Notes: generated by a model from the sequence alone, not told the origin. Positions 10,925-23,497 are shown, counted from the first letter of the stretch. The stretch: 64,000 bases of DNA from Rhododendron vialii (GCF_030253575.1 NC_080564.1:27260561-27324560), one strand, 5' to 3'. Numbers and translations: made by a program.

Positions 10925-11252
10925 GAACATGGCTTCTCGGCAGTTTTGCCAAGAATTATAGGGGCTACAGTTTTCTCTTTTCTAGATCTAATTTGATAGT
11001 TGATTCCGTAATAATGTTATTGCAACCCATAAGTATGGATCAAAATCATGTTTATTGAATATCAACCGATATGTGATAAGAACACAAAAATAACTTGAAA
11101 CTACTGTTGGTTTTGAGTTATTTTTGCATTTCTAATCACATGTGAATTGATATCCAATTAACGTGATTTTAAACTATACTTATGCAAAGGGCCGGAAAAC
11201 GACAAACTTCAGCCCCTACAGTTCTCAGTAGAATTGCTGAGAATCTCTGTCC
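10925..11252. mobile_element. Mutator-type fold-back MITE, 328 bp
   Basis: The ends pair as GAACATGGCTTCTCGGC against GGACAGAGATTCTCAGC, and pairing continues through TAGGGGCT to long inner arms (ataagtatggatcaaaatca and its imperfect complement) that meet near 11100. The 9-bp flanks aatatgaaa at 10916-10924 and 11253-11261 are identical. Confidence 0.85.
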
Positions 11253-12558
11253 AATATGAAAGATTAGAATAGAGCCTAAAAAATAACTCAACCGTAAAGT
11301 TTAAATATCATTATATCAAGTCACCATTTAAAAAAAAGAATTTAGTCAATCTAATTAAAAAAAAGTATTAAACAGTACGAGTAAATAATTTTGATTTTTT
11401 TAAAAAAATGAATCACTTATCCATATGCCGCGCTTGTTACAGCCTAGCAAGCTCTATGCAATCCGTGACTATGACGCTTCAAATATTTTCCTTTTCTTCG
11501 TGCAAATGACAATATGTCCTTGGAAGACAACGTTTGATTCCAAACTGCTGAATACCATCCTGGTTTTTCAACATGTGGAATTATGCTGAGGTTGGAAAAA
11601 TCTCAGCAGAAATAAAGAAAATAGCAGGAGTAAAAGAACGCGTTCCGGGGAAAAGTCGAAACCAATATCTGAAGAAATTCGTGTGCTCTCTACCTTAAAG
11701 TTCTCTGAAAGTGATGGTTTCACTAGTGGATTACGATTACTTAATTCTTCGCGGTTCTGGCACCAATCTGTTAAAATTCGTATTGTTCGGCTGAATATAT
11801 ACACCATATCTTGCTGGCATTGCCGTACGTGAGAGTCTTGTGTACTAGGTACTATTTTTTTTTCCTTTTTTTGTTGGCCTGCTAATGTATTTTTAAGGAT
11901 AAACGTTGGTTTCCGGCAGAATGCAATAGATTATTTTTTGTGCTGGATATTCAACTATTGCTTGAATATTTAGTTTCAACAAGTCGTGACCATTCCTCCA
12001 CTGCTTGCCAAATACAAAGATTGATACAGGGGCAGAGCTGCTTTGGGGCCGGCGGGTCCTGGTACGTACCCCTCGAATTTTGTAGTATGTTTTTTTAAAG
12101 TAAAATTGAGTTTGGTCCTCAAATCCACGTACTTTTCTCGTTGGAATCTTTTTTTATTAAATTCATTTCATAAAACGTTACAGAATATAATCTGTTTTTT
12201 GAGCAAGGATCACAGCGTTACCTTCACGAGGCTACGTGTTCTGTTATTGGATTTTCGAAAATGAAAGAAAATGACAACTGTATATGAGAAAAATCCAACT
12301 GGGAACTAAACTGCATCTAAAAACTTGACCATGTCCACCTGCCTGCCGGCCTCTGATATTTAAATTTTCCTCCGGGCCTTTTTCGTTTCTTTGGCCATCG
12401 CAATCACATGAAAGAAATCAGCATTGTTAATTCGGCAGCCCAGCAATCGATCTGAAAAATGATTTGTGTGCCGATTTCAATGTTGTTGTTACTTGTTATA
12501 CCCTTTCCAGCTTCATAAAAAGGAAAACCAAGACTCAGAGGGAAAGTTTTTGCGAACG
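11253..12558 (+). other. Upstream region of the receptor-like kinase
   Basis: AT-rich DNA without another gene. A C/T-rich segment and tatttaaat at about 12357 lie 200 bp before the ATG and could be promoter elements, but no clear TATA box stands out. Confidence 0.4.
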
Positions 12559-15500
12559 ATGGGTCGGCGAGTTTCCACCTGCATATTCTCTGTCACTGTG
12601 TTTCTTGCCTTCCTAATGGCGAGTTCGCAGGACGCAGGAGTGCGGCGGGCACTCATCCAGTTCATGGCGGAACTCTTTCCGGGAAACTTGACAAGAGACC
12701 CGGATTTCGGTTGGAACACGACTTCGGACCCTTGTAAAGACAACTGGAGGGGTGTCACCTGTGATGCTGCGTTACTTGTCGTGAGGAAAGTTGTTCTTGA
12801 AAAACTCAACCTAAATGGAGTTCTTGATGCTGCTTCTTTGTGTAACGTTACTTCCATTTGGGTCTTGAGCTTGAGCAACAACAACTTGAGTGGTGGGATA
12901 CAATCGGAGATATCGAATTGCCGGGCTTTGACGCATTTGTATCTGGCTGGGAATCGTTTCTCTGGTGGCCTTCCGTCGAGTGTACCGCAACTGGGTAATC
13001 TGAAAAGGCTTGATATATCGAATAACGATTTATCCGGTCCACTTCCGAATCTGTCGAGGATATCGGGTTTGATTACTTTTCTTGCTCAAAACAATCAGCT
13101 GACTGGAGGGATACCGAATTTTGACTTCTCCAACCTAGTCCAGTTCAACGTCTCCAACAACAATTTCAGCGGTCCGATTCCTGGCGATGTCGATAGCCAT
13201 TTCGGTTCAGACAGCTTTTCGAGCAATAAGCTATTATGTGGAGAACCGTTGCCCAATCTATGTCCCCCACCGCCACCACCACCACCACCTCCTCCTCCTC
13301 CACCTCCACCTCCACCTCCACCTCCTCCTCCACTTCCTGTTGATAAAAAGTCGAAAAGGCCGTCCAAAAGTGACTACCTTATCTACTCTGGCTACGGTGT
13401 CCTTGGCCTCGCCTTGGTGATCATCCTCATCGCTTACATGTTGTTCAAGAGGAAAAAAGCTCCCGAAGAAGAGAACAGCGGCGGCACAACAATCAACAAG
13501 ACTATTGGTAATTCGAGCGAGTTCAAGACCAAGGCCGTAGGAAGGTATACATCGGAGTATTCCATGACATCCCGTGAAAGTGCGAAAAACTATTCGTCTC
13601 TTGTGGTCTTCTCCACTCCATCAGTGGACGAGCTGAAGTTTGACGACTTGCTCAAAGCCCCGGCCGAGTTGGTTGGGAGGGGGAAGTATGGGAGCCTCTT
13701 CAAGGTTATGCTCGACGGCGGGGTGACTATGGCCGTGAAAAGGATCAAGAATGTCGGGATACCACGCGAGGATTTCAAGAGGCAGATGAGGAGGATCGAC
13801 GGAGTTAAGCATCCGAATGTGTTGCCGGTTATAGCGTATTATTGTTCCCAGAATGAGAAGCTGTTGGTTTATGAGTTCCAGCACAATGGCAGCCTCTTCA
13901 AGCATCTTCATGGTATAAGCTTCACTCTTCTTTCTCGTAACCGGAAAACAAAGAAACTGCTTCCTAGGTTACCAGAAACTATATACACACACAGGTGGAG
14001 AATTGAGCTTTTGAATATGTGTACATCTTGTACACCTGATTGAGAAATTTTTTGGGAGATCATGCCCAGGCTTTGTAATCCATATATGCATCTTACTTTA
14101 TTAATCAGTATCTATGTTCATAGCCTCTTAGGGCAAACAAGCCGAGCCGAGTTTTATAATGTTCGAGCTCGGCTCATTTCCTAAACGAGCCTAAAACTCG
14201 AGGCCCTTAAATAGCCGAGCCTAGATAATTTATTTAACGAGTATCTTTAAATGAGTTGAGCCTATAAAACGAGCCGAGCTTTTACGAGTCGAGACGAACT
14301 TTGGAGTGTTGAGCTCGGTTCGTTTAGACGAGCCTAAAACTCGAGTTCAGCTCAATTACTAAACGAGCCGAGCCACAAGCTGCTCACCCAGCCCTATCGC
14401 TCCTTTGTTAAACGAGCCTGACTAATTTACTTAATGAGCCTCATTATACGAGTCGAGCCTATAAAACGAGCCGAGTTTTTATGAATCGAGACGAGCTTTA
14501 GAGTGTTGAGCTCGGCTCATTAACACGAGTCTAAAACTCGATCTCGAGTTCAGCTCGATTACCAAACGAGTTGAGGCACAAGCTGCTCGGACAGTCCTAT
14601 CGCCCCTAAGTTAAAATCCTGGCTCCATCCCTAACAGCAAGGAACTTAAGTATTAGTGGAAACTCGCATACCCTAATTTGAAGTGGATTGGAAAACTCTG
14701 CACAATTGTTTCCAGATTGGCAGAAGAAAACTGGAAACAAAAGTCAATTTGAAAGAAGGCTTGGAATTAGCACCTCCTTATGGACCTCTTGAATATGTAT
14801 ATCCGTGCAATATTTGATTTATTTGCCTAGGCCTTGTAGCAATTAAGAACAATACACAATGGCAACATAACCCATGTAATCCCCAATTATTGGGGGTATG
14901 GGCGGGGGATTAGAGACAGACCTAACCTTTGACAATACGCACAAAGTGACTGCTCTCAGAATACTACTGAAACAGTGACCCCATTATACCTGTATTGCTG
15001 CGGAACCATGCCCCCAAATCAAAGCCAGTGACTATAAAACATATTTTGACAATAGAGCTCAAGAATCCTAAATTCCACGCGTCTTTGTTAATTACAGAAT
15101 CTCAAAATGGGCAACTATTCGACTGGGCAAGCAGACTAGGCGTTGCAGCCAGCGTTGCGCAAGCTCTGGCTTTCATGCACGAGGAGCTTCGCGACGATGG
15201 GATCGCTCACGGGAACCTAAAATCAAGCAACATATTGCTCAATAAGGACATGGAACCCTGCATTAGCGAGTATGGTCTTATGGTGGTCGAAAATGATGAG
15301 GACCTGTCAGTCGAGTTCTCAGCTGACAGCATCAGAAGCAACAAAACACCTACTACAACCCGGGGATACAGTGCTTTCAAGGTAGACGTTTATGCCTTTG
15401 GGGTGATTCTGCTTGAGTTGCTCACGGGAAAGATAGTCCAGAACGGTGGGTTCGACTTGGGGAAGTGGGTTCACTCGGTCGTTTGTGAAGAATGGACAAT

Positions 15501-15684
15501 TGAGGTCTTCGACAAGGCCCTCCTCTCGGAAGGCGCTAGTGAGGAGCGAATGGTGAATCTGTTGCAGGTGGCGTTGAAGTGTATAAATCCATCTCCAGAG
15601 GCTAGGCCAAGTATTGGTCAAATAGCTACATTCCTCAACTCTATCAAAGACGCAGAAGAAAGATCGTTGGGCTCTGAACTATGA
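12559..15684 (+). CDS. LRR receptor-like kinase, probable pseudokinase (LRR-III type)
   Basis: Membrane receptor-like protein of 646 residues in two exons: 12559-13912 and 15098-15684 (phase 1; donor G|GTATAAG, acceptor TTACAG|AA). Order: signal peptide 1-24, LRRNT with the W-x-G-V-x-C motif, about five LRRs, LCGEPLP cap, a run of 23 prolines (236-258), transmembrane helix about 274-296, then kinase domain. The glycine loop G373-R-G-K-Y-G and Lys394 (MAVKRI) are present, but the catalytic HRD is H489-G-N and DFG is E509-Y-G, so phosphotransfer is unlikely. The single intron at the H-L-H position is usual for LRR-III kinases such as pollen receptor kinases and At2g26730-like proteins. I chose ATG 12559 because the signal peptide starts there. 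Ligand unknown. The 1185-bp intron carries a CGAGCC-rich repeat. Confidence 0.88.
14129..14608. repeat. CGAGCC-rich interspersed repeat in the kinase intron
   Basis: Two related halves, each with gagccgag, aaaactcgag and ending in caagctgctc...cctatcgc. It resembles the hAT-like elements at 42594-42873 and 63078-63408, but flanking octamers do not match, so it is probably a rearranged or nested copy. Confidence 0.6.
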
Positions 15685-16547
15685 TACAAATTTTACCACA
15701 AAACATGTGGAAAGAAGATAAAATTGGTTCATGGGAATTCATTTTTTTATGTCTATAAACTCTATTTTTGCAGGTCTGTTACGTTACAAATTCTTTCACT
15801 GAATCACTTATGTGGAACAGTTAGTTCTGCTAGTCAAGGATATGATGGATCTTGATACCTACACATGGTTTTCTTTGAATTTTGAAATAAATCCATTTAT
15901 ATGTGTTGGCTTGGGTCGTCGTTTCAACCAGTCTGAGCACATATACACTTGTACACATACTCACATTTACGTGGCCGTCAATAGCCTTGTTTCATGTTTT
16001 ATATTGACTTTTTCGAGTATTTTCATGCACGTGTCGCGCTTGGTGACTATACAGAGGTAGAATTGCCATAAGGTGTGTTCTTGCCACCTGAGGAATTTTT
16101 CCTCCAGGTATGAATACATGTTGTACCTTTGTGCGACAATGTTGCATTGGGTCGATTGTGTGTGTTATAAAATGTTAATTCTCTTGGTCTCCCAGATTTG
16201 TTGTTAGGAATATATAACCAACTAGTACGAGGATTCACAGGTCCAGTCCTAGAAACACAAGAAAATGAAATAAAAACAGCCCGTAGGCCAGAAACAGAAA
16301 AGCGACAAAATATAAAAAAGAGGCGTAAAAACTCCCATGGTCCACCCAAGATGGGGTTTTCGAAGAACCAGATTTGCATCAAGCGAGAGCACCAACCCCT
16401 TTGCCGCCGCTGTTATCTACTGTTGCTGTGCCACCGTTACCGGCGAGTTCCGCCTCGAGGAAGCCGTTGGATGCCAGAGCTCCAGATTCACCACAAATTG
16501 GTTTTGGTCAACCTAAAAATAGAGGGAAGAGGGGAGATTAAGCTCTC
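15685..16547. other. 3' flank of the kinase gene and intergenic DNA
   Basis: No gene recognised. Open frames around 16198-16611 have no family resemblance and end inside the next MITE. Confidence 0.4.
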
Positions 16548-16744
16548 AGAGCATCTCCATTTTAGAGACCAAATCTTCATATTTGGAGACCCAAAAGCTC
16601 CAAATCTCTAAAAAGAATGGGCCCCTCTAAAATTCTTTCTACAAAAAGATGAAGAAAAGAAAAACCAATTTATAAAATCTCCCTTCAATATAAAGATTTA
16701 TTAGTCTCCAAAATGGAGATATGGAGACCTATTGGAGATTCTCT
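16548..16744. mobile_element. MITE of the AGAGCATCTCCA family, 197 bp
   Basis: Ends AGAGCATCTCCA and, inverted, AGAGAATCTCCA; the body has repeated tggagac/gtctcca blocks. The same end motif marks the elements at 39576-40715 and 48657-49159. No clear target duplication. Confidence 0.55.
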
Positions 16745-18149
16745 CACTCAATGGACATTGGCAGAGATGATCTCAACCCAACTCCCAAGCGAGAGAGAGA
16801 GTCTAAAATCGTAGGGCGGACAGAGAGGAGGGGGGAAGGAAGGAAGAGAGGGGGCGGCGGGGGATGGAGGGAAGCCCTAAAGCCCAGACTCTCTCTTGCC
16901 CATCTTTTATGTCCCCTAGACCGCCTTCCTCAGTGGTTGGTACACTAACCATTCTCCCAGCAGTTAGCTTGCCATACTTAGCGTTGCCACTCGTTGGCCG
17001 GCGATTATACATTCCGGGATAACAGGCGGTTAGTTACCAAGTTTGCTCTCTTCTAAGGTTTCTGGTTCAAAACATCTCAATGTTATCAACTCTTATGCGA
17101 CAAGTTCATACAGAGCTTTGCCCCGGCTTTAATTCAGCCCTCCTGTAATGGATGGTTTGATTGGTCTTCAAGGATTAATCAAGCTGTGCGTAAGTTGGCC
17201 GGGCACCTGAGTTACAGAAACGGAAAAGTTCTAAACATGATCGGTGTTTTCAATTTACACAAAACAGGACCAAATAGGTAAGTGATTCCTAACCAATTTT
17301 ATCAGTTTTTCTTCCCCTTTTAAATGAACAAGAACTTCATACAGAAAAGATGAAAGGTGTCTTTGAGCATGCATTAGCACTGTTCTTGGGTATTCCGTCT
17401 AAGCAACGGAGTTGGAACAAATTTTTAAATCAGTACGTAATAGTAATTTCCTTAATCATACAATGGATTAATTGGTCATTACTAGGTGTGAAACAGGCTT
17501 TTTACCTTTAAAAACTTAAAGTTAATCTAGTCAAGTGCAATGATTTTGTGGTTTTTTTAAGAAATTACTAGTACTAGTAGATAAGTAAATAAAGCGCCAC
17601 AATTTTCGGAATTAGTATATTTAGGATTCATTGGGAAACATGACCAAACCGCCAAGTACTTAACGAACCATTTTAACTGCTGGAGCTATAACTGTAGAGC
17701 AACCGTTAATTAGTGATTTGCTGTCTTCTTGTTTTTCTTATTCTTCTGATGAAGATCGAGGCTGATGAGCCACCGCCGAAGAAGCGAAGGATTCAGCCTA
17801 GCTCCTAGTGATGTCTCAATCCAGAGTCACAAAAGGGGTACCGTATGAGTACTGCTAGCTTGTTCTTCTTCACAAAGTATTAATCTAGTTACTTCAACAA
17901 ACTAGCTGAATCTTTGATGTGTGTCGCGTGATAGATACACTAATGGGATACAGACAGTTTTGCAACACCGATTGGCATATATATGAAACTCCTAATCACT
18001 CAAGATTCTAGTACCCAGTTGGTTATAACTGGCCGACAGAAAGAGTTTTCGCTAGCTGCTCACAATTCAGAAAAAAAACTTGGACTTAATATTTAGCTTC
18101 TACATACCTTCCCGCCCCGATTATAGCAAACACTTCCTCATTGATTCGA
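16745..18149. other. Intergenic, no gene supported
   Basis: A G/A-rich stretch lies at 16795-16875. At about 17757-17807 a short open stretch encodes IEADEPPPKKRRIQPSS before a stop, which resembles the basic tail of a nuclear protein, but no further exon could be linked to it. Confidence 0.35.
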
Positions 18150-18311
18150 GTAATTAAAAGTCTTGAGGTATGAGAGAAATTAAAATTCGTTTTTATTGTT
18201 AGAATATCGCGATTATTTGCCGATATTATTATTTGCATGTTTATATGCATGTTTTGCTTGTAATTGATTACGATTTGATTTTAATTAGGATGTTTTCTTC
18301 GTCATTGTTAG

Positions 18312-18338
18312 CCCCCCCCCCCCCCCCCCCCCCCCCCC
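18312..18338. repeat. 27-base C run
   Basis: Uninterrupted cytosines directly before the TATAAATA box of the leader. Unit 2 has cgtgctcccttcccttg here instead. The run length may be a sequencing or assembly estimate. Confidence 0.9.
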
Positions 18339-18339
18339 G

Positions 18340-18347
18340 TATAAATA
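18340..18347 (+). promoter_or_regulatory. TATA box of the LTR-like leader
   Basis: TATAAATA followed about 30 bp on by ttgtatag, a plausible start region. The homologous position in unit 2 reads tatatatag. It lies about 250 bp before the ATG of the B3 frame and may drive it. Confidence 0.6.
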
Positions 18348-18431
18348 GAGGTGTCGTTGTATAGTATCGTCATTGAATCCATTAATACAACGATACACAA
18401 TTCTTCATCCTTTGTTTTATTTATTCCACCG

Positions 18432-18443
18432 TGGTATCAGAGC
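18432..18443 (+). other. Primer-binding-site motif, tRNA-iMet
   Basis: TGGTATCAGAGC, identical to the primer site of the copia element at 2936-2948 but on the other strand. In unit 2 the motif is split by 4 extra bases (tggta-cata-tcagagc, from 23735). Confidence 0.85.
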
Positions 18444-18597
18444 TAGAGTTCTCGACCTAGCTAGCTTCCTGTTCATCTTCTCACGATCTCGTCGATCATT
18501 GTACAGGTGCCTCTTTGTCCTTTGTTTTTTTTTTTTCCCTTTCCGTTTTTCGAATTCCTGACTTAATTTCTTGCGCAAACGTTCATTTCCCTACATA

Positions 18598-19363
18598 ATG
18601 CCATTTAGCAAGCAAATGGATCCGGGCAAAAAAACGACGTCTAGCGGTAGTGGCAGTGGTAGAGGAAAGAGGCTCTTAATAACGTCAGACGTGGCAAAAC
18701 CGAGCTCCCGAGTCGAAAACCCCAATCCAGAAAACTCAGCTTTCTTTCGCAAGTACTTGACTGATTCTGATGTTAGGGATGGATATATCATAATTCCTGG
18801 CAAAGTCGCGGAACAACATTTCCTTGGTGGATCCCCCAAGAAACCTTACGAGGAGAAGGTTCTTAACATTCGCGACCCTCGAGACAAGACTTGGAAGACG
18901 GTACTCTGGAAGTTTGTAAAATATTATAGGATTTGGAGCAGCAGCTTGGGAGAGTTTTATACGGAAAACGGTTTGAAAGCTCAGGATGAGATCCTGTTTT
19001 TCGAAGATGCGCCCCATCAGACTTCGGACGGGATTGATCGCTACTTTGTTCGATTCAATAAAAGAATCGCTGCACAGGCCAGTGGAGAAGGCACGCAAGG
19101 TGGAGGCACGCTAGCTACGGTTAATAATAATTTCCATTTGATCGAATTGTATGTATGCCGTAGAAACTAATTGATGTTTTCGGGGGTGTTATGAGCATGC
19201 AGGTGGAGGCGAGAGCGCCCGTAAAGCAGTGGCGGAGCAGGTGAAGAAGGGTAGTACTGGTAGTGGAAAGACGGCAGCAGGCGGCAGTGGAAGCAAGGCG
19301 AAGGTGGACAAAGGTCTCCCCCGTTCTGGAAAGACGGCAGCAGGCGGCAGTGGAAAGAAGTGA
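18598..19363 (+). CDS. B3-like DNA-binding domain protein behind an LTR-like leader
   Basis: Probable nuclear DNA-binding protein. Residues about 40-145 follow the plant B3 pattern: LTDSDV, then IIIPGKVAEQHF, VLNIRDPRDKTW, WSSSLGEFYTENGL and DEILFFEDA, ending in YFVRFNK. Model: exons 18598-19099 and 19203-19363 (donor CAAG|GTGGAG, acceptor GCAG|GTGGAG, phase 1), 220 residues, with a Gly/Ser/Lys tail that holds two GKTAAGGSG copies. The acceptor is conserved in unit 2. Alternatives: no splicing, with a stop at 19170, or a phase-0 exon 2 that stops early. An ATG at 18616 is a possible later start. No other gene in the window resembles it. B3 assignment is by pattern reading; target and function are unknown, and the gene may be decaying. 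Confidence 0.5.
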
Positions 19364-20876
19364 AGTGGAACAATCTTTTTAAGGGACAATAAGTACTCTG
19401 GGAACAATCAAGTTTTCTTAATAAAATCATTTTATTAAAATCAAGAAAAAAAAAAAAGTTGCCTTTGGTTTATAGATAGTGGAATTTTTTTTTCAGTTTT
19501 AATTCATTAATTTATTACTCTTTCCAGTTCCTTTCTTTGACATGAAGTGAACAGCTAGTTTTTAAAGTTTGACAAAAAAGATAGTTCTAATGTTTATTTC
19601 CCAAAAGGGGAAAAAAATAAAATGATATTGGCACTCCAAAAATTGATGCAAGCACTCCAAAAAATAAAGGAAAATGACTTTGAAATTACACTGATTTTGG
19701 AGTGCCTGCATCAATTTTTGGAATGCCAATATTATTTCCCAAAAAAAATTGGTGAAACTTTTTATTGTTTTCATCTTAAGAAAAAAGAAGAAGAAAATGA
19801 CGTGACCAAATAAAGGAAATGACGGAAGAAAAGATAAGGAAAAAAAAAAGAGAGAATAAATTTCTTCTTTTTTTTCCCTTCCTCTTCCGAAAAAGAAATT
19901 GAATTAGAAAACGAAGAATTTATGTTTTCTTTATATTTCTGATTCATGCACTATGTACCAAACAACTAATAAAAATTAAAATGAGTTTTACGCCTATCAT
20001 TCATGCCAATTGTGGACCTTTCTCGGACCCAAAATTTATGTTTTCTTTATATTTCTCATTCATGCCCTATGTAAAAATTAAAATGAATATTGTGGACCTT
20101 TCTCGGACCCACTTTAATGAGCATGATTGTTGGCTTTTCAAAATTGGCCAAGATCATTGTTTGTCGAATTTTGATTGATATGTCTGGTAATATTTACGTA
20201 ATTTTTTCTTGGCACAATATGATGTTAGGAGGGTTAGGGGTTAATGATTACAACAAAAGTCAAACACTTCTTATATTAGGACTCAAATTCGGGAGGTCTT
20301 CCTTAAAAGGGAGAGTAACGATCCAACCACACTAGCCGTGGTGTTCAATAATATATTTATGTTAAAAGAACAATATTTAATAATTATCTTTAATTACATA
20401 TTTTACTATAAACTAAAACTCCCATCGAATATTTTTTTGGATAAGAAAAATTTGCATCAAAACTCCGTCTATAATTCTTTTTCCACGCAAATCTTTTCCT
20501 GATATACATTTCGATAATTTGTAGTATTACATAAAGTTTTTAAAATCATAAAATATGTTATATATACACTTAATAACAATATCGAATTTCGATAATCTCT
20601 AAATGAAGACGAACACAACGGTATCTGGATCTGACCGCACGAACATGTGGGACCCACTCAAAACAAAGCTCAAGCTAAAATTCAATCAGCCATGCAAGTG
20701 ACAGTACTGATATTCGGCATTTCGAAATTATATTTCCCTTGATTAGTTCTTTGCCGATCAAAATTTTACATGAAGAGGAAAGGGGTACACATTTCATTGG
20801 AAGCATCAGATGCTTGAATATCAAGCAAATTCCACCTTTGTCCTCATTGACTTTGGTTTCCGTCTCAGAGCATTTG

Positions 20877-21748
20877 TAGTGAAATAATCAAAATCAAAAG
20901 GTTGCTAAGTTTGACAACATTTGCTCAAAAAAGATCTCACATTGAAATAACCAAACTTAGCAATCTATTAGCAACTCATCAAATTTTGACCAGGGTATCC
21001 ATAATGCTATAATAAAAAATAGATAACCAAAAATTGTCATATCAGCTTTTGATTATCTATTTAAGAGCGTTAGCTAAGGTTAGCAATATAGAGGTTTACA
21101 ATGACATAATCAAAATTGAATAACCAAAAGTTGTCACATCGCCTTTTTAAATTACAAAAAAAATTAATAACTGTGAACATATATAGAAATAGTTTTTTCC
21201 AAAAATAATAGACTAATAAAAACTATTTATTAGAAATAGTTAATAATTTTTGAACTTTTTCAAAATTTAAAAAAAAACAAAAACAGGTTGAAGAAAAACA
21301 GCTTGTGTAATTACGGTTTTTTTTTCAAAAATAATTTTTATATAAGAAAAGGTTTTGAAAAAATCATTTTCTTATACAAAACAATTTTTTTGTATAATTT
21401 TTTTTTAAAAAACAGTTAAAAAATAATTTTTAGGGGAAAACAGTTTTTAAAAAAAATTAAGTAAAATATTTTTTTTGAAAACATTGTTAAAAAAGAAAAA
21501 GAGGGGAAAAGGGAAGCGATAGAACAATTTTTTGTTGTTGTAATGATGTGTGTATTTAATTGAGAATGTGAGGTTCATTAAATTTAGTTATTGGCAAAAA
21601 GTTGTTAATTTTGGTTATCCAAAGTCCAAAATTTGATTATTTATAAGGAGATTGCTAAGTTTGATTATAGCAATGTGAGCCATATTTTGCACAAACATTG
21701 TTAACTTTAAAAATCTAGCACTTTTGGTTATGCCATTGTGGATACTCT
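20877..21748. mobile_element. MITE-like insertion in unit 1, 872 bp
   Basis: Imperfect inverted ends AGAGCATTTGTAGTG and, inverted, AGAGTATCCACAATG, followed by gataacc/ggttat motifs. The interior is A/T tracts with repeated gctaa and ttgtcata blocks. The block is absent from unit 2. No clear duplication flanks it. Confidence 0.5.
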
Positions 21749-21888
21749 TAGATAATCAAAACTAGCAATATTTTATCAATAATAAAATTCATTGGACTCC
21801 ACATTTTCTCAATCAAGTACAATCATTGATGTAGAACAAAAATATGAAGAATATAAATTAATTACGCATTATTTTTAGTTTATTATTT

Positions 21889-22830
21889 TGTTAGGAAATT
21901 CCATTTTAGTTGCCTCTTGTTTTGGCAACCTTATATTTCTTTCTAGTATTCGATTTCCTAGTCAAAATAGAATTTTTTGTTTTTGGTAATTTTTGTTAAT
22001 TAATTGATTCTGCTTCCTTTTCGAATGAATCAATTAGGGTTAGAGTTTTTTCCTATATAATAAGTTGTAAGCTTTCGTGCTAACAGAGTTGTTATTGAAT
22101 TAAAGAAAAATTGAGAGTTTTCTTATTATCTTGTGTTCAAAGAGGGAGTACCTCTAATTCATATCCATTTATGTTTATGTTTCAAAAAGAGAATTTTTAA
22201 CATAAGTAAGTTTGTGATCTCTTCTTGCAAATAATTTCGTAAAAGGAGGCTGAGCTGCATCAATCATCATGAGAAATGAAACAACCTGGTTTCTTAGAAC
22301 TCTAAGAACAACAAAGGGATTTGTATATGCATGAACAAATAAAAAGGAATTTCAAATTTTGACAATTGAAATTTATAAGAGAGGAGATGAAAACAATAGG
22401 AGACTTTCTTTGGGTGGAGCTTCTACGGTGACACATGGTGGAGTGAATGATAGGAGAGGAGAAGAACACACCGAGCAAGTTGGGGAACACGCATCGCGAG
22501 TCAAATTTTACCAAATTTAAAATGTGACCAAAATTTTGATCAAACAATAAGTAGGAAGGTTTTGGGCATCTTATTTCTAAATTAAGCCTGTACACGCATC
22601 GTGTGTGACTTGACCTCTAACTAAAATGTAAGCAATTCGAAGCAAGAATATTTCGTAGAGGAACGTGGGTTGCAACTAAAAGAACAAACACAAATTGTAT
22701 TCCACTAAAATTCAATAACTCTAGCAGCATCATCAACATGAATGCTATTCAAACGGGGGGATCGATCATCCATTAACATGAAATTGAATTAATTTAAAAG
22801 ATCGAGGCAGTGAGCGAAAACAAGAGAAAG
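21889..22830. other. Unit 1-specific DNA, possible solo LTR at 21889-22139
   Basis: 21889 begins TGTTAGGAAATTCC, has cctatataata near 22052 and ends ...GTGTTCA near 22139, which is LTR-like, but no duplication or primer site supports it. No gene is visible up to 22830. Confidence 0.3.
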
Positions 22831-23497
22831 AACCAAAGCTCAAGCAAACCTTACATTGTTTCCCTTAGAAACCCCATACGCGCACTTTGCCATGAGGATT
22901 GCTTCTAACAACGCACGATGACGAAGGAAGATTTGGCACCAAAAAACGTTCATTTTCATTCTCTTTCTACGGAAATTTGTGGTGGAAATGACGGGTTTTG
23001 CTGCTTTTGGTGGCTTCGATAAAACTCACCTTCTCTGCATTTATTTTTCCCTACTAAGAATCAAGCAATGGAAATGAGAATTGAGGGAGAATCGATTGTC
23101 TTGTTGCTTCTTTCGGAAAATTGGAATTCCAGACCATTTGGAACTGGCAGCTGAGAGGTTTGAAAGATGTAATAGTGGTGGGAGTTGGCAGCTATACATA
23201 CTGGAAGAAATGTATTTTTCCAAGTCTGTCCTCACAGTTATTTGCGGTTACTCTTTTTGATAGGATAGGATAGTTTAAGAACTATAAAAGTTGACACAAT
23301 GACACAAATTGAGAGATATCTAAATGGTGCTCTTCTTTTATATACATTAGAATAGATAGATATTAGAATAGATTGTGAGCTGTGAGATTGTTCTTGTTTT
23401 TCCAATACGCTTACCTGCATCATTGGTTGATTTTCAACGCAATTCGTTTCTCACGTAATTAAAGTCTGGAGGTACGAGGGGAAAATTTTGTTTTTAT

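Larger units (their letters stand above)
18197..18428 (+). repeat. LTR-like leader of unit 1, 232 bp
   Basis: Begins TGTTAGAATATCGCG, ends TTATTCCA, carries TATAAATA at 18340-18347, and is followed after 3 nt by a perfect tRNA-iMet primer-site motif. Size and structure fit a TRIM or copia LTR. No downstream partner LTR belongs to this unit. Confidence 0.7.
18150..23453 (+). repeat. Tandem unit 1 (LTR-like leader, B3 gene, 3' tail)
   Basis: The unit starts at gtaattaaaagtcttgaggt and ends at tgattttcaacgcaattcgt. The same order of blocks recurs in 23454-28993: leader, Gly/Ser-rich exon, the aagaaattgaattagaaaac block (19880s; 25240s), the caaccacactagccgtggtg block (20322; 28384) and a tail with ggtttgaaagatgtaatagt (about 23156; 28690). 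Unit 1 alone keeps the B3 exon, and it has its own insertions between 20350 and 22830. Confidence 0.85.

Noticed and set aside
13095-13367. Minus-strand glycine-rich open frame
   Set aside because: Antisense of the proline run of the receptor-like kinase.
17757-17807. Short basic tail-like stretch with PPPKKRR
   Set aside because: Suggestive of a nuclear localisation signal, but too short and no adjoining exon could be linked.
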